DNA from: Bacteroidales bacterium
GTDB lineage: Bacteria; Bacteroidota; Bacteroidia; Bacteroidales; UBA1715
NCBI GenBank assembly: GCA_017618935.1
Contig: JAFZTG010000173.1
Location: 1 to 15,115 of the forward strand
Reading direction: 5' to 3'
Length of the DNA: 15,115 bases
Shown one piece after another: positions 1 through 9,600 of this stretch (position 1 is the stretch's first letter; the number at the start of each line of letters is the position of its first letter). The notes beneath the pieces were generated by a model, which was not told the origin of the DNA, searched no databases, and was given only the letters and a program-made list of their open reading frames with translations. The translations under genes and the position numbers were made by a program.

Positions 1-668
1 TCACGAGTAAGTTGCAGTTTACATTGGTCTATGTGATTTTTGTAAATATGCACATCGCCAAACGAGTGAATGAATTCACCCACTTGTAATCCGCACACTT
101 GTGCTATCATGTGCGTGAGCAAAGCGTACGACGCAATATTGAACGGAACACCGAGGAATAAGTCGGCACTGCGTTGGTAAAGCTGACACGAGAGTTTTCC
201 GTTAGCAACGTAGAATTGAAACAACGTGTGACACGGCGGTAACGCCATATTGTCAACCATTGCGGCGTTCCACGAACTCAAAATCAGTCGTCGGGAATTC
301 GGGTTTGTCTTTATTTGTTGTACAAGATTTGCGATTTGGTCAACTTCGCCACCGTCGTATGTAGGCCAGTGACGCCACTGGTAACCGTAAACAGGACCCA
401 AGTCGCCGTTTTCGTTTGCCCATTCGTCCCAAATCGTTACATTATTATCGTGCAGATATTTTATGTTGGTGTCGCCTTTCAAAAACCAAAGCAATTCGTG
501 AAAAATGGCACGAGTATAGAGTTTCTTGGTCGTAAGCAACGGAAATCCCTTTTGAAGGTCGAATCGCATCTGATAACCGAAAATACTCAATGTACCCGTA
601 CCTGTACGATCTTCTTTTGAAACACCTTCGTCAAGGATTTTTTTAACCAAGTCTAAATATTGTCGCAT
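1..668 (-). CDS. thyA: Thymidylate synthase, 3' end cut by window edge
   Basis: This enzyme methylates dUMP to dTMP using 5,10-methylenetetrahydrofolate, in the cytoplasm, and supplies thymidylate for DNA synthesis. The 222 residues visible (the family is usually about 264) match the family from the first residue. They include the N-terminal DRTGTGT segment (residues 20-26), the catalytic cysteine in LPPCHT (Cys146, the same number as in E. coli ThyA), the phosphate-binding RR at 126-127, the [13 protein letters not shown] block at 165-177 and the HSFGDVHIY motif at 201-209. The correct placing of Cys146 supports the ATG at 668 as the start. The C-terminal 40 or so residues and the stop lie beyond position 1. 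In many Bacteroidales a dihydrofolate reductase gene follows thyA, but that cannot be checked here. The gene is divergent from the outer-membrane protein gene at 746. Identification is close to certain. Confidence 0.98.
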   Translation of the reverse strand, partial: MRQYLDLVKKILDEGVSKEDRTGTGTLSIFGYQMRFDLQKGFPLLTTKKLYTRAIFHELLWFLKGDTNIKYLHDNNVTIWDEWANENGDLGPVYGYQWRHWPTYDGGEVDQIANLVQQIKTNPNSRRLILSSWNAAMVDNMALPPCHTLFQFYVANGKLSCQLYQRSADLFLGVPFNIASYALLTHMIAQVCGLQVGEFIHSFGDVHIYKNHIDQCKLQLTR

Positions 669-681
669 AGCACAAAAATTT

Positions 682-697
682 TATTTTTGCAAAAATA
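682..697. promoter_or_regulatory. Palindromic pair of divergent -7 promoter elements
   Basis: TATTTTTG at 682-689 and its exact reverse complement at 690-697 form a perfect 16-bp palindrome. Each half fits the Bacteroidota -7 consensus TAnnTTTG, one facing thyA and one facing the outer-membrane protein gene. For the plus strand a -33-like ATTG ends at 662, leaving 19 bases to the -7 element, which is normal spacing. For thyA no clear -33 box is visible. The predicted thyA leader would be about 15 nt and the plus-strand leader about 50 nt. This is a motif-based prediction; the palindrome itself is directly visible and could alternatively be an operator. Confidence 0.6.
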
Positions 698-745
698 GAA
701 TTTAATTACGTTGGTTTCGGAGATTGGCATTTGCTTTTTTCAACA

Positions 746-3700
746 ATGAAGAAATGGTTTTCAATAATCTTGTTTGTGTTGTGTTGTCAATGTTTGACGG
801 CACAATTCTACAATGGTTATCAACAAGATTTCGGGAAAAATCGGGTGCAGTTCGATGAAAAATTCTGGTTCTTTTTTCGCCACGAAAAATTCGACATTTA
901 TTTTGACAAAAATGGTCGCAATTTGGCGGAATTTGTTGCCCAAAACGTTGATTCCAACTATGCGGAAATCGCTCGTATCCTTGAATTTGAATATTCCCGA
1001 CGAATTGTTTTTGTGGTGTATAACACGTTGAGCGATTTTAGGCAAAGTAACATAGGATTTTCTACCTCGGAAGAAGATTACAACGTGGGAGGAACGACGC
1101 AAATAATTGATAATAAGGTGGTTCTCTATTTTTCGGGCGACCATGCCGATTTGATTCGTCAGATTCGGAAAGGACTTGCCGAAGTTATGATTAGTGAATT
1201 TTTGTATGGTGTTGGCTCATATAGGCGAATACTTTCAAATTCGGCGTTGGCTACCTATCCGCCTTGGTTTTTCGATGGTCTGACCGAGTATTTTTCGCAG
1301 AGTTGGTCATCGGGAAAACAAGATTATATTGTACAAAAGATTGCCGGTGGCTCGTATCGCAAGTTTTCACAATTATATGGCGACGATGCGATTGTGGTTG
1401 GACACGCATTTTGGAATTTCATGTCGGTGCAATATGGCGAGAAAACAATCTCCAACGTTTTGTATATGAGCAAATTGACTGGCGACATAGAGGCAAGTTT
1501 CCAGTACGTTATGGGCAAATCATTTCAGACGGTTTTGGCTGAAATGGCTACATTTTACAGCGCATTGAAACAAGATAATCCTGCAGGGCAGGAGGAACAA
1601 ATTGTTCCGATTCCCAAACGACTGACAAAACGAGTGATTTCCGATGTGGAACTGAACTCTGACGGCTCTAAAATGGTGTATGTAACGAACAAACTAGGGA
1701 AAACGGGCGTTTGGCTCTATGATTTTGACTCACAGAAAAATCAGAGGATATTTGCCATGGGGTCGGTTATCGAACAAATTACGGATTATTCGAATCCCAT
1801 TGTACAATGGCACCCCACACGAAATGCACTCTTGTTTTTTTACGAGAAAAAAGGAAAATTGTGGCTGGCAATCTACAATGCCGAGACAGAGGAATTGGTG
1901 ACACGAGAGTTTCATCATTTTGAAAAAGTGTTGGATTTTTCATTTTCACAGGATGGGCTAACCTTGATTTTTTCGGGCGTTCAGGGTGGCGTAACCGATA
2001 TTTTTACCTATAACATTCAAACGTTTGAATCAACGCAAATCACGAATGACAAGGCTGACGACCGCTATCCTTCGTTTGTGCAGAATGGAAACAAGATTTT
2101 GTACGTTTCCAATCGTGCCGACGACAATTTGCAAAATCAGTTTGTCGGTTTGCAATCTTCCTACGATTTGTTCCTCATTTCAGGTAAATCGTTGGAACGC
2201 ATAGCAACAACGCTCGCTTCGGAACAAAAACCTATGGAGGCGAAATCGGGCACATTTGTCTATCTTTCTACTACGGAAAATAACTCGGAATTGTTTGCCG
2301 TACAAATGGACAGTACCATCCGTGCCGTCGATACGGCGTTTCATTATTCCTATTTCACCAATGACTTTCAGTTGAAAAACACGTCGCAAAGCATTGTGAA
2401 TTATGCAGTTGCTGATTCCACTTTGTTGGAAGTAACTACCAAAAACAATCGTCAGTTTTTACAGTTGAAACGATTGGAAAAGCAAGATTTTGCGCCGATT
2501 CAACTTTTGCAAGACACGGCTGTTTCTCAACGATTGATTTCTCTTTTCGACACGCTTACCTACGAACGGGAAAATGCAAATTTGTATAAAACCAATTTCT
2601 ATATCAATTCCTTGGGTAATCAAATTGATTTCTCTTTTCTAAACACTGGCTATCAGGCGTTTACGGGTGGAGCATACGATTATACGCAGAATTTGAACGT
2701 GTTGCTGAAACTGGGAATCATCGATTTGTTTGAGGATTATCGTGTGACAGGCGCCTATCGTTTTACCGGTTCGTTGGGTACGAACGAATACCTCGTTTCA
2801 GTAGAAAATCTTCGCAAACGCCTTGACCGACAATATGTTTTCCATAGGCAATCGGGATTGACGTACGGCGTAAATTCCTCAAGGTATTTTACTCGTGTGC
2901 AGGACAATAATTTTATTTGTCGCTACAAATATCCCCTAGACCAGATTCGTTCTTTTTCGGTGAATCCCAATTTCCGTTTTGTACGAAATGTGACGTTGGC
3001 AACCGATATGAATTCGTTGCAGGAGCCGAACAATGACGAGTTCTGGATTGGTTTGTCGTGCAATTATGTGTTCGACAATGTTCGGAAACTGGACTTGAAC
3101 ATTTATAACGGAAGTCGGGCAAAAGTCTTTGCCGAAGGCTTTTCGCAACTTACTTCGAGCGATTCCTATTTGTTTGTCGTGGGTTTTGATGCCCGTCATT
3201 ATCAAAAAATCCATAGAAACTTGACATTGGCAGCACGTGTGGCATATAGCACTTCGTGGGGAACGTCGCCGTTGTTGTATTACTTAGGCGCCGTCGATAA
3301 CTGGATAAATTTGTTTGGGCGCTACGATACGTACAATTCATCCATTCAATACGACCATTCTGTTGATTGGGCATATCAGGCGATTGGTACCAATATGAGA
3401 GGTTTTTCTCAAAATATCCGTAATGGAAATTCATTTGCCGTTGCCAATGTGGAACTTCGCTGGCCTATAATCCAATACCTTACTTTACGACCTCTGAAAT
3501 CGGAGGTTTTGAAACATTTCCAAGTGATTGGCTTTGCCGACTTTGGCGGTGCGTGGAGCGGGCTGATTCCGGGTAAGAAGGAGAATGCGTACAACTATAC
3601 TATTATCAATCAGGAACCGATTTATGTGGAAATTGACGAGATGCGTCAACCATTTGTATGCGGTTACGGATTTGGGTTCCGCACCCGATTGTTTGGTTAT

Positions 3701-3784
3701 TTTGTTCGCTTTGATATTGCGTGGGGTTACGATGAAGGATACATTCAGAGAATGAATCAATTCTCGTTAGGATTGGATTTCTAA
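746..3784 (+). CDS. Outer-membrane beta-barrel protein with degenerate peptidase-like domain and TolB-like propeller
   Basis: This is a 1012-residue exported protein whose exact function I cannot name. A signal peptide (basic MKK, hydrophobic core, likely cut near residue 19 after LTA) is followed by a region at about 30-250 resembling the gluzincin/peptidase MA fold. A TolB-like WD40 propeller lies at roughly 295-560, with repeats such as VELNSDGSKMVYV (about 300), SFSQDGLTLIF and DRYPSFVQNGNKILYVSN (about 438). The C-terminal 400 residues are aromatic-rich with alternating strands and end in phenylalanine (SLGLDF), as expected for an outer-membrane barrel. The peptidase signature is lost: where HExxH is expected there is KGLAE (142-146), and the downstream Glu ligand is Asp177 in PWFFDGLTEY. 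I choose the ATG at 746 over the upstream in-frame TTG at 731 because it gives a clean signal peptide. Such TolB-like/barrel fusions are known in Bacteroidota; a role in envelope biogenesis or secretion is only inference. Confidence 0.85.
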   Translation: MKKWFSIILFVLCCQCLTAQFYNGYQQDFGKNRVQFDEKFWFFFRHEKFDIYFDKNGRNLAEFVAQNVDSNYAEIARILEFEYSRRIVFVVYNTLSDFRQSNIGFSTSEEDYNVGGTTQIIDNKVVLYFSGDHADLIRQIRKGLAEVMISEFLYGVGSYRRILSNSALATYPPWFFDGLTEYFSQSWSSGKQDYIVQKIAGGSYRKFSQLYGDDAIVVGHAFWNFMSVQYGEKTISNVLYMSKLTGDIEASFQYVMGKSFQTVLAEMATFYSALKQDNPAGQEEQIVPIPKRLTKRVISDVELNSDGSKMVYVTNKLGKTGVWLYDFDSQKNQRIFAMGSVIEQITDYSNPIVQWHPTRNALLFFYEKKGKLWLAIYNAETEELVTREFHHFEKVLDFSFSQDGLTLIFSGVQGGVTDIFTYNIQTFESTQITNDKADDRYPSFVQNGNKILYVSNRADDNLQNQFVGLQSSYDLFLISGKSLERIATTLASEQKPMEAKSGTFVYLSTTENNSELFAVQMDSTIRAVDTAFHYSYFTNDFQLKNTSQSIVNYAVADSTLLEVTTKNNRQFLQLKRLEKQDFAPIQLLQDTAVSQRLISLFDTLTYERENANLYKTNFYINSLGNQIDFSFLNTGYQAFTGGAYDYTQNLNVLLKLGIIDLFEDYRVTGAYRFTGSLGTNEYLVSVENLRKRLDRQYVFHRQSGLTYGVNSSRYFTRVQDNNFICRYKYPLDQIRSFSVNPNFRFVRNVTLATDMNSLQEPNNDEFWIGLSCNYVFDNVRKLDLNIYNGSRAKVFAEGFSQLTSSDSYLFVVGFDARHYQKIHRNLTLAARVAYSTSWGTSPLLYYLGAVDNWINLFGRYDTYNSSIQYDHSVDWAYQAIGTNMRGFSQNIRNGNSFAVANVELRWPIIQYLTLRPLKSEVLKHFQVIGFADFGGAWSGLIPGKKENAYNYTIINQEPIYVEIDEMRQPFVCGYGFGFRTRLFGYFVRFDIAWGYDEGYIQRMNQFSLGLDF

Positions 3785-3829
3785 ATATTTCTGCCCCATT
3801 CCATTCTTACAACAAGAACCTCAACAGCC

Positions 3830-5077
3830 CTACTCTTTCGGTTTCTTGTGATGAAAATGTTTGTGGGAGAATGGTTTATTTCCTTTTTTATGAAAATGCT
3901 TCTTCTTGGGTTTCGGCTGAATCTCTTTCCAAACGGGCGCTTCGCCTAATTCGGCAGGCAAAGGCAGTTTATTGACAGGACGTTCGATAAGTGCTTCAAT
4001 TTTTTGAAAACGTAAGATATCGCTTTCGCTGATAAACGTCACGGCTTCGCCCTTGGCATCGGCACGTGCAGTTCGTCCGACACGATGAACGTAATCGGCA
4101 GGGTCTTTGGGTACGTCGAAATTGATGACAAGATTGATACCTTTTATATCGATTCCTCGACTGAGGACGTCGGTGGCAACAAGAATCTTTGTCTGTTTTG
4201 CCTTGAATCGCAGCAAAACCTCTTCGCGTTCATTCTGTTCAAAATCCGACGAAATTCCCTCCACCGTCACCTTGCGAATCTTCTTCTTTATTGCCGAGAC
4301 AATGGAATGAATCATACGTTTGGTTGAGGTAAAGATAAGAATGCTGTCGTAATCGGGGTTTTGTTCCAATATGTGCGTTATCAAATCAACTTTTTGATAA
4401 GGATGAGCCATATAGGCAGACTGCGTAACTCCTTCTGCCGGCTTTGCTATGGCAATGGAAACCATTTTGGGATTGACCAGAATCGTGTTTGCCAATTTCC
4501 GTATTTCGGGAGCCATTGTCGCGCTAAACATCATCGTCTGTCGTTTGACAGGAATATAGCCCAAAATCTGTCGGATATCGTCAATAAAGCCCATATCGAG
4601 CATTCTGTCGGCTTCGTCCAACACAAGATGACGAATATGTTTCAAATTCACGTAACCAAGACGCAAATGAGCGATGAGTCGTCCTGGAGTGGCGATAATG
4701 ACATTTGTTCCTTCGGTAAACGCACGTTTTTGTTCGTCCCAATCCATTCCCTTGTCACCGCCATACACCGCCTTGCTCGTCGTGTCGGTGAAGTACGAGA
4801 ATCCTTGCATCTCTTGGTCAATTTGAATGGCGAGTTCTCGCGTCGGCACAATGATTAACGAGGTTAGACCGTGGGCTTCGTTTGTAATCAAATCTTGTAA
4901 GATGGGAATCAGAAATGTGGCAGTCTTTCCCGTTCCTGTTTGTGCACATGCAAGCACATCGTGTCCTTCCAATGCGAGGGGAATAGCTTGTTCCTGAATT
5001 GGCGAGGCCTTTTCAAACTTCATATACGAAATCGCCTCGAGTAATTTTTCGTCTATGTGTAACTCTTCAAATGTCAT
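3830..5077 (-). CDS. DEAD-box ATP-dependent RNA helicase, RhlE-like
   Basis: This 415-residue cytoplasmic enzyme uses ATP to unwind or remodel short RNA duplexes, typically in ribosome assembly, RNA decay or cold adaptation. All core motifs are intact: Q motif around Gln28, Walker A AQTGTGKT (45-52), PTRELA (78-83), TPGR (130-133), DEAD (154-157), SAT (185-187), and in the second RecA domain ILIFTST, ATDVLSRGID and HRVGRTAR. The core is followed by a short tail (about 380-415) rich in lysine and histidine, likely an RNA-binding extension. The short compact core and tail are most like RhlE, but CsdA/DbpA-type assignments cannot be excluded from sequence reading alone. The start ATG overlaps the rimO stop codon by one base (TAATG), so the gene is probably expressed from the rimO promoter by translational coupling. 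It converges on the outer-membrane protein gene, with 45 bases between the two stops. Confidence 0.96.
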   Translation of the reverse strand: MTFEELHIDEKLLEAISYMKFEKASPIQEQAIPLALEGHDVLACAQTGTGKTATFLIPILQDLITNEAHGLTSLIIVPTRELAIQIDQEMQGFSYFTDTTSKAVYGGDKGMDWDEQKRAFTEGTNVIIATPGRLIAHLRLGYVNLKHIRHLVLDEADRMLDMGFIDDIRQILGYIPVKRQTMMFSATMAPEIRKLANTILVNPKMVSIAIAKPAEGVTQSAYMAHPYQKVDLITHILEQNPDYDSILIFTSTKRMIHSIVSAIKKKIRKVTVEGISSDFEQNEREEVLLRFKAKQTKILVATDVLSRGIDIKGINLVINFDVPKDPADYVHRVGRTARADAKGEAVTFISESDILRFQKIEALIERPVNKLPLPAELGEAPVWKEIQPKPKKKHFHKKGNKPFSHKHFHHKKPKE

Positions 5078-6366
5078 TATTTTTTCGCTATACAGCCGAC
5101 CAAATCGTAAGTATCGGCTTCGGTGATTCTAATGGGATAAAATTCCCCTATATGTAATTTTTTCTCTGGTATAAAGACTTCATTGTCAACTTCGTACGCA
5201 TCGTACTGCGTGCGACCGACAAATCCGTCGGACTCTTTTCTGTCAATCAATACCGAAAATGTTTTGCCAACTTTCTCCGTATTCTTTTTCAATGAAATTT
5301 GTTGCTGCAAATTCATAATGATTTCCTGTCGCTCTTGTTTCACGTGCTCAGGAATCGTGTCTTTGTAATGCTCGCCAGCATACGTGCCTTCCTCGTGGGA
5401 ATAGGTGAACACGCCAAGACGGTCAAATTCGGCTTGTTGCACGAAATCGACCAATTTCTGAAATTCCTTCTCCGTTTCCCCGGGATGCCCGACAATCAAG
5501 GTTGTACGAATGGCAATGTCGGGAACTTTCGTCTTTAGTTCCTCCATCAAAGCAAACGTTTCTTTTTCGGAGAAAAAACGGCGCATTTTCGTTAGAACCT
5601 TGTCAGACGCGTGTTGGAACGGAATGTCAATATAATGGCACACTTTCGAAAGTTGATTCATGGAATCAAGCACTTCCTTCGGGAAATTGTTCGGATAGAG
5701 GTAATGCAGGCGAATCCATTCCAAACCATTGATTGGTTGCAATTTCTCAAGCAATTCGGGCAAGACGTTTCTTTTATACAAATCATATCCGAAAAACGAC
5801 AAATCTTGTGCTATCAGCGACAGTTCCTTGGCACCGTTCTGAACTAAGAAATTGGCTTCTTTTACTAAATTTTCTATCGGTTCCGAAGTGTAATTTCCTC
5901 GTATGGAAGGAATTGCACAAAACGCACACGTGCGATTGCAACCTTCGGCAAGTTTCAAATACGCCAAATGTTTAGGCGTTGTAACGACACGTTCTTGCAG
6001 CAATTCATTCTTTTGTTCTATCTTCAATTCCTGCAAAATGTCGTTGAAACCACGAGCACCAAAAAATGCGTCAACTTCGGGTATTTCGGCACGCAAGTCG
6101 TCGGCATAGCGTTGCGAAAGACAGCCGATTACATACAATTTCTTGATTTTTCCCGCCTCTTTTGCCTGTACAGCGTGTAAAATCGTGTCGATAGACTCCT
6201 GTTTCGCATCGTGAATGAATCCACAGGTGTTGATAATCACCACGTCGGTATATTTCTCGGAATCAAAGTATAACGCATAATTCATCGCTGCCAGTTGTCG
6301 GGCAAGATGTTCGGAATCAACCGTATTTTTGGAACAACCAAGTGTTATAATGTTTATTGATTGCAT
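5077..6366 (-). CDS. rimO: Ribosomal protein S12 methylthiotransferase
   Basis: This radical-SAM enzyme adds a methylthio group to the conserved aspartate of ribosomal protein S12. The 429-residue product has the three domains of the MiaB/RimO family. The N-terminal methylthiotransferase domain carries cluster cysteines at Cys11 (TLGCSKN), Cys48 (NTCGF) and Cys82 (GCLSQRY). The radical SAM core has CxxxCxxC at 143/147/150, and a C-terminal TRAM domain covers about 360-429. The TRAM segment GRTQYDAYEVDNEV is of the RimO rather than the MiaB type. An in-frame TTG lies at 6381, but the predicted transcription start falls at about that base and the ATG at 6366 gives the usual short N terminus, so I prefer 6366. 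The gene is first in a two-gene unit with the DEAD-box helicase (one-base overlap). Confidence 0.96.
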   Translation of the reverse strand: MQSINIITLGCSKNTVDSEHLARQLAAMNYALYFDSEKYTDVVIINTCGFIHDAKQESIDTILHAVQAKEAGKIKKLYVIGCLSQRYADDLRAEIPEVDAFFGARGFNDILQELKIEQKNELLQERVVTTPKHLAYLKLAEGCNRTCAFCAIPSIRGNYTSEPIENLVKEANFLVQNGAKELSLIAQDLSFFGYDLYKRNVLPELLEKLQPINGLEWIRLHYLYPNNFPKEVLDSMNQLSKVCHYIDIPFQHASDKVLTKMRRFFSEKETFALMEELKTKVPDIAIRTTLIVGHPGETEKEFQKLVDFVQQAEFDRLGVFTYSHEEGTYAGEHYKDTIPEHVKQERQEIIMNLQQQISLKKNTEKVGKTFSVLIDRKESDGFVGRTQYDAYEVDNEVFIPEKKLHIGEFYPIRITEADTYDLVGCIAKK

Positions 6367-6386
6367 ATTACACGTGTTCAATGGTG

Positions 6387-6394
6387 CAAAAGTA
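6387..6394 (-). promoter_or_regulatory. Probable -7 element of the rimO-helicase promoter
   Basis: Read on the minus strand this is TACTTTTG followed by CACC, an exact match to the Bacteroidota -7 consensus TAnnTTTG. It would start transcription near 6380, giving a leader of about 15 nt before the ATG at 6366. No convincing -33 TTTG was found at the usual distance, so this rests on the -7 match and position. Confidence 0.55.
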
Positions 6395-6585
6395 CATTTT
6401 TTTATAAAACAATACCTTTTGCTCTCAAATGTTTTCCCTCTTTATTCATAAATTACGGAAACATGTGTAACAAGGCAGTATGATATTTACATAAATTAAC
6501 CTTAAGCTTTTGTTGCAATCAGGGAAAAAGGATTTTGGTATTGAAGATGGCAAGGTAAATCTCTAACAAAATTGATTAATTATAT
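6395..6585. other. AT-rich intergenic spacer between divergent transcription units
   Basis: This spacer separates the rimO promoter from the promoter of the giant surface-protein gene. It has no coding frame with convincing protein features, and I saw no clear hairpin, tRNA or repeat in it. It may hold regulatory sites for either gene. Confidence 0.5.
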
Positions 6586-6593
6586 TATATTTG
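6586..6593 (+). promoter_or_regulatory. Probable -7 element of the giant surface-protein gene
   Basis: TATATTTG matches TAnnTTTG exactly and is followed by GCATCGAC. Predicted transcription start is near 6600, 15-16 nt upstream of the ATG at 6616, the same leader length inferred for thyA and rimO. No good -33 box is visible; ATTG at 6571-6574 is too close. Confidence 0.55.
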
Positions 6594-6615
6594 CATCGAC
6601 TAAAATTGAGAAACG

Positions 6616-9600
6616 ATGAAGAAGTTTTTATCTCTTATGCTGACGCTCACATTGTGCACAATAGTTTATGCACAAGCGCCTTGGAAGACAAACATTTTAA
6701 CAAATGGTAGTGCCGAAAGTGGAAACTTTGACGGCTGGACTAAAACTACGAATGGAGGCTCTGGCTGGGCTGTTGGTTTTGCTAATGAAGAATCAAATGC
6801 GTTCGTGTCAAGTTACTCTAACTGTGTGCTTACACAGGATATAGATCTTGAAGCAAAAGGTTTTTCTGCCACAGAACTCGATGGTGGTTGTAAAGCTATG
6901 TTGCAAGGGCATGCCTGCGGTGGTGTTTCTGGTACCAGCAAAGGTGTCATGAAAATGATTGTGTATTTGCTTGATGCAAATAAAAATGTTTTACAAACAG
7001 TAACATTGGTAGATATTACATTTACCACAGCTCCTGACTGGACTGAATATAACACACAGGCTGATTTACCAGTGGGTACACGATATGTTCGCTACCAAAT
7101 TACAGGTAAGGATGCAAAATTTTGGGCTGGACAGTATGGACCAAGATTCACCGGTATGGGGGTTCGTTTGTGCCAATCAAACGATGAATTTAAGTTTACC
7201 GTTACCAACGAAATGTATTCTAATGGTTCGGTAAAATGGATGGGTACCACAGAAATGGATCCTAATGGTAATTCTTCGATTGAAGTTGCTCCGGGAACAC
7301 CAGTTTCTTTTACCGTTACTCCTGATGTAGGTTGTGATTTTGTACGCTGTTCCGTAAAATATGCTTTGGGAAAAATCCCTGTCACTGAAAATGGTACAAC
7401 ATTAAGTTTTACCATGCCAACGAGTGAGGTGGTGATTTCTCCTGTATTTGAAAAAACAGAGGTGCCTTCTCTTAGTGTGGATGGATACTATAATATTTAT
7501 AATGAAAATACACTTAAGTGGTTTGCCAATCAGGTAAATAAAGGTAACAATACCATTAATGGTCGTTTGATGAACGATATAGACATGACTGGAAAACCTT
7601 TTACGCCTATTGGGCTTGGTACAATCTTGGAATATGATGTGTCAACATTAACTCAAAAGGGATTTGCTGGTACATTTGATGGTCAAGGTTATGCAATTCG
7701 TAATCTTACTATTGATGGAGTTAGGGGCGAAGTGGTTACTGGTTTCATAGGCAATCTTTCGGGTACAATTAAAAACACCGTATTTGTAAATTGTCGTTAC
7801 GACCAAGTAAATCAAGATGTTCGTTTTGGTGTTGTTGCAGGTGTTGTTCAACCTGGTGCTGTTGTAGAAAATTGTGGAGTAATAGGTTCCTCTATAAATG
7901 TATCAGGTCATATTGGAGGTGCTGTGGCAGGTGGTAACTATGGTGGTACAATAAGATATTGTTATACGTTTAATAATACGTTGCAAGCACATAGCAGAGT
8001 TGGTTATCTTGTGGGTGATAATGGAAACGATTCGAATACATTAATAGGTACTATTACTGATTGTATTAGTGATAATAAAATTGCAGGTACCACTTCGGAT
8101 GCCCACAAGGGAACGGTAACGAATTGTACGCCGAATTCAACACTGAAACTTGATGATGGATCGCTTGCCAATGCAATGTATGAAAAAAATACAGTATGGC
8201 GTCAGGAATTAGATGTGGATGCATTTCCTCGACCAAATGTCAATGGACCACGTGTATATCCGGCGCAGTGTGTTTCAAACAAGTATTCAAATAATTCATT
8301 GGCAGAATATGGCCATGTGTATGAAGCCGATGGGCATTGTTCTATATGTGGTGTTTTTGGATGTTTGCAAGTCAATGGTGTGTTTCAGATTGCCAACAAA
8401 GAAGATTTGGATTTCTTTAGTAGTTATGTAAACACCACTAATCAGTCGGCAAAAGCGGTACTTGTTGCAGATATTGTTTACAATGACAATTTATTTAATA
8501 AAATAACATTAGACAGTGTGAATGTGGCAACCGTGAATGAAGAAACTACGGTTTATACATGGCAACCAATAGCTGCTTTTACTGGTTCATTTGATGGGCA
8601 AGGACATAGCATTACGGGACTATATATCAATGTAGGGTCTCCTGCTGGTTTATTTGCGGATGCAGGAAGTGGTTCAACTATTGCGAATGTGGTTATAAAA
8701 GATTCATATATTCGAGGTGCGATTTGTGGTGGTATAGTGGCAAAAGCAGATGGTTCTACTATAACAAATTGTGCTATGGAGAATTCGTATGTTGTAGGTT
8801 CGAAAGCATCAGGAACAGGTGGTATAGTTGGTAATAGTGCTTCTGTAAACACAGTTATCCAATCTTGTTACAATACGGCTACAATATATAGTTCAAGGGC
8901 TGATGTTGGTGGTATTTTAGGCTATGGTTATGCAACTATAAACAATTGCTATAACCAAGGAACCGTGCATGGTAGCGTTAATGATACTGGTGGTATAGCG
9001 GGTGAGATAAGAAGTGGTTCTGTTGTCACAAACTGCTACAATTCAGGTGATGTTACTGCTCCTTCTTCCTATGTGGGTGGGATTGCTGGATACAATCCAT
9101 CAACAACAATTAGTAATTGTTATAGTGTAATGACTCCAAGAGTAGGTACTCAAAAATCTGTAGAGGAATTTGCCAGCGGTGAAGTTACATATTTGCTTAA
9201 TAACGGACAAAACGGAGTTTGGTTTCAAAAAATAGGAATCGATGCATTTCCTCATTTTAATGAAACTGGGGATAATACTGTATATCTTTCCAATACTACA
9301 TATACAAACACGCCTACCGACGACTTTTTGTATGGCGGAGGAACTGGTTCTAAAAACAATCCTTTCATTATACGAACCCGTGCTCACTTGGAGAAACTTG
9401 CCACCAAGGTTAATTCGGGTATTACGTATGAAGGTTACTATTTCCTTGTTGCAAACGACATAGATTTGACGACAGAACCATGGACACCTATTGGTAGATT
9501 TACTTCGGCTACCGATATAAAACCGTTTAGGGGTTGTTTTGATGGTGGAAACCATGTGATAGATCATTTGACTATTCAATCAACACAACTCGGGGCGGCA

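Noticed and set aside
315..620. Plus-strand ORF of 101 codons
   Set aside because: It lies antisense within thyA, whose protein match is unambiguous; the predicted peptide has no domain-like features.
731..745. TTG start giving five more residues on the outer-membrane protein
   Set aside because: The ATG at 746 gives a standard signal peptide with the basic residues at the very N terminus; the extension adds nothing recognisable.
746..805. Lipoprotein signal in the outer-membrane protein (cysteines at residues 13, 14 and 16)
   Set aside because: The residues before the cysteines do not form a lipobox, and a barrel protein does not need a lipid anchor; cleavage after LTA fits better.
3804..3818. 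Possible hairpin (TTCTT / AAGAA, 5-base loop) between convergent genes as a terminator
   Set aside because: The stem is only five pairs and AT-rich with no T-run; too weak to call.
4361..4858. Plus-strand ORF of 165 codons
   Set aside because: It is fully antisense to the DEAD-box helicase core motifs and shows no protein-like pattern of its own.
6367..6381. TTG start giving five more residues on RimO
   Set aside because: It coincides with the predicted transcription start and lengthens the protein beyond the usual RimO N terminus.
8640..9120. Regularly spaced short repeats as a CRISPR array
   Set aside because: The periodicity is of translated GGIxG...NCYN rungs with diverged DNA and unequal spacing; it is coding repeat, not identical direct repeats with spacers.
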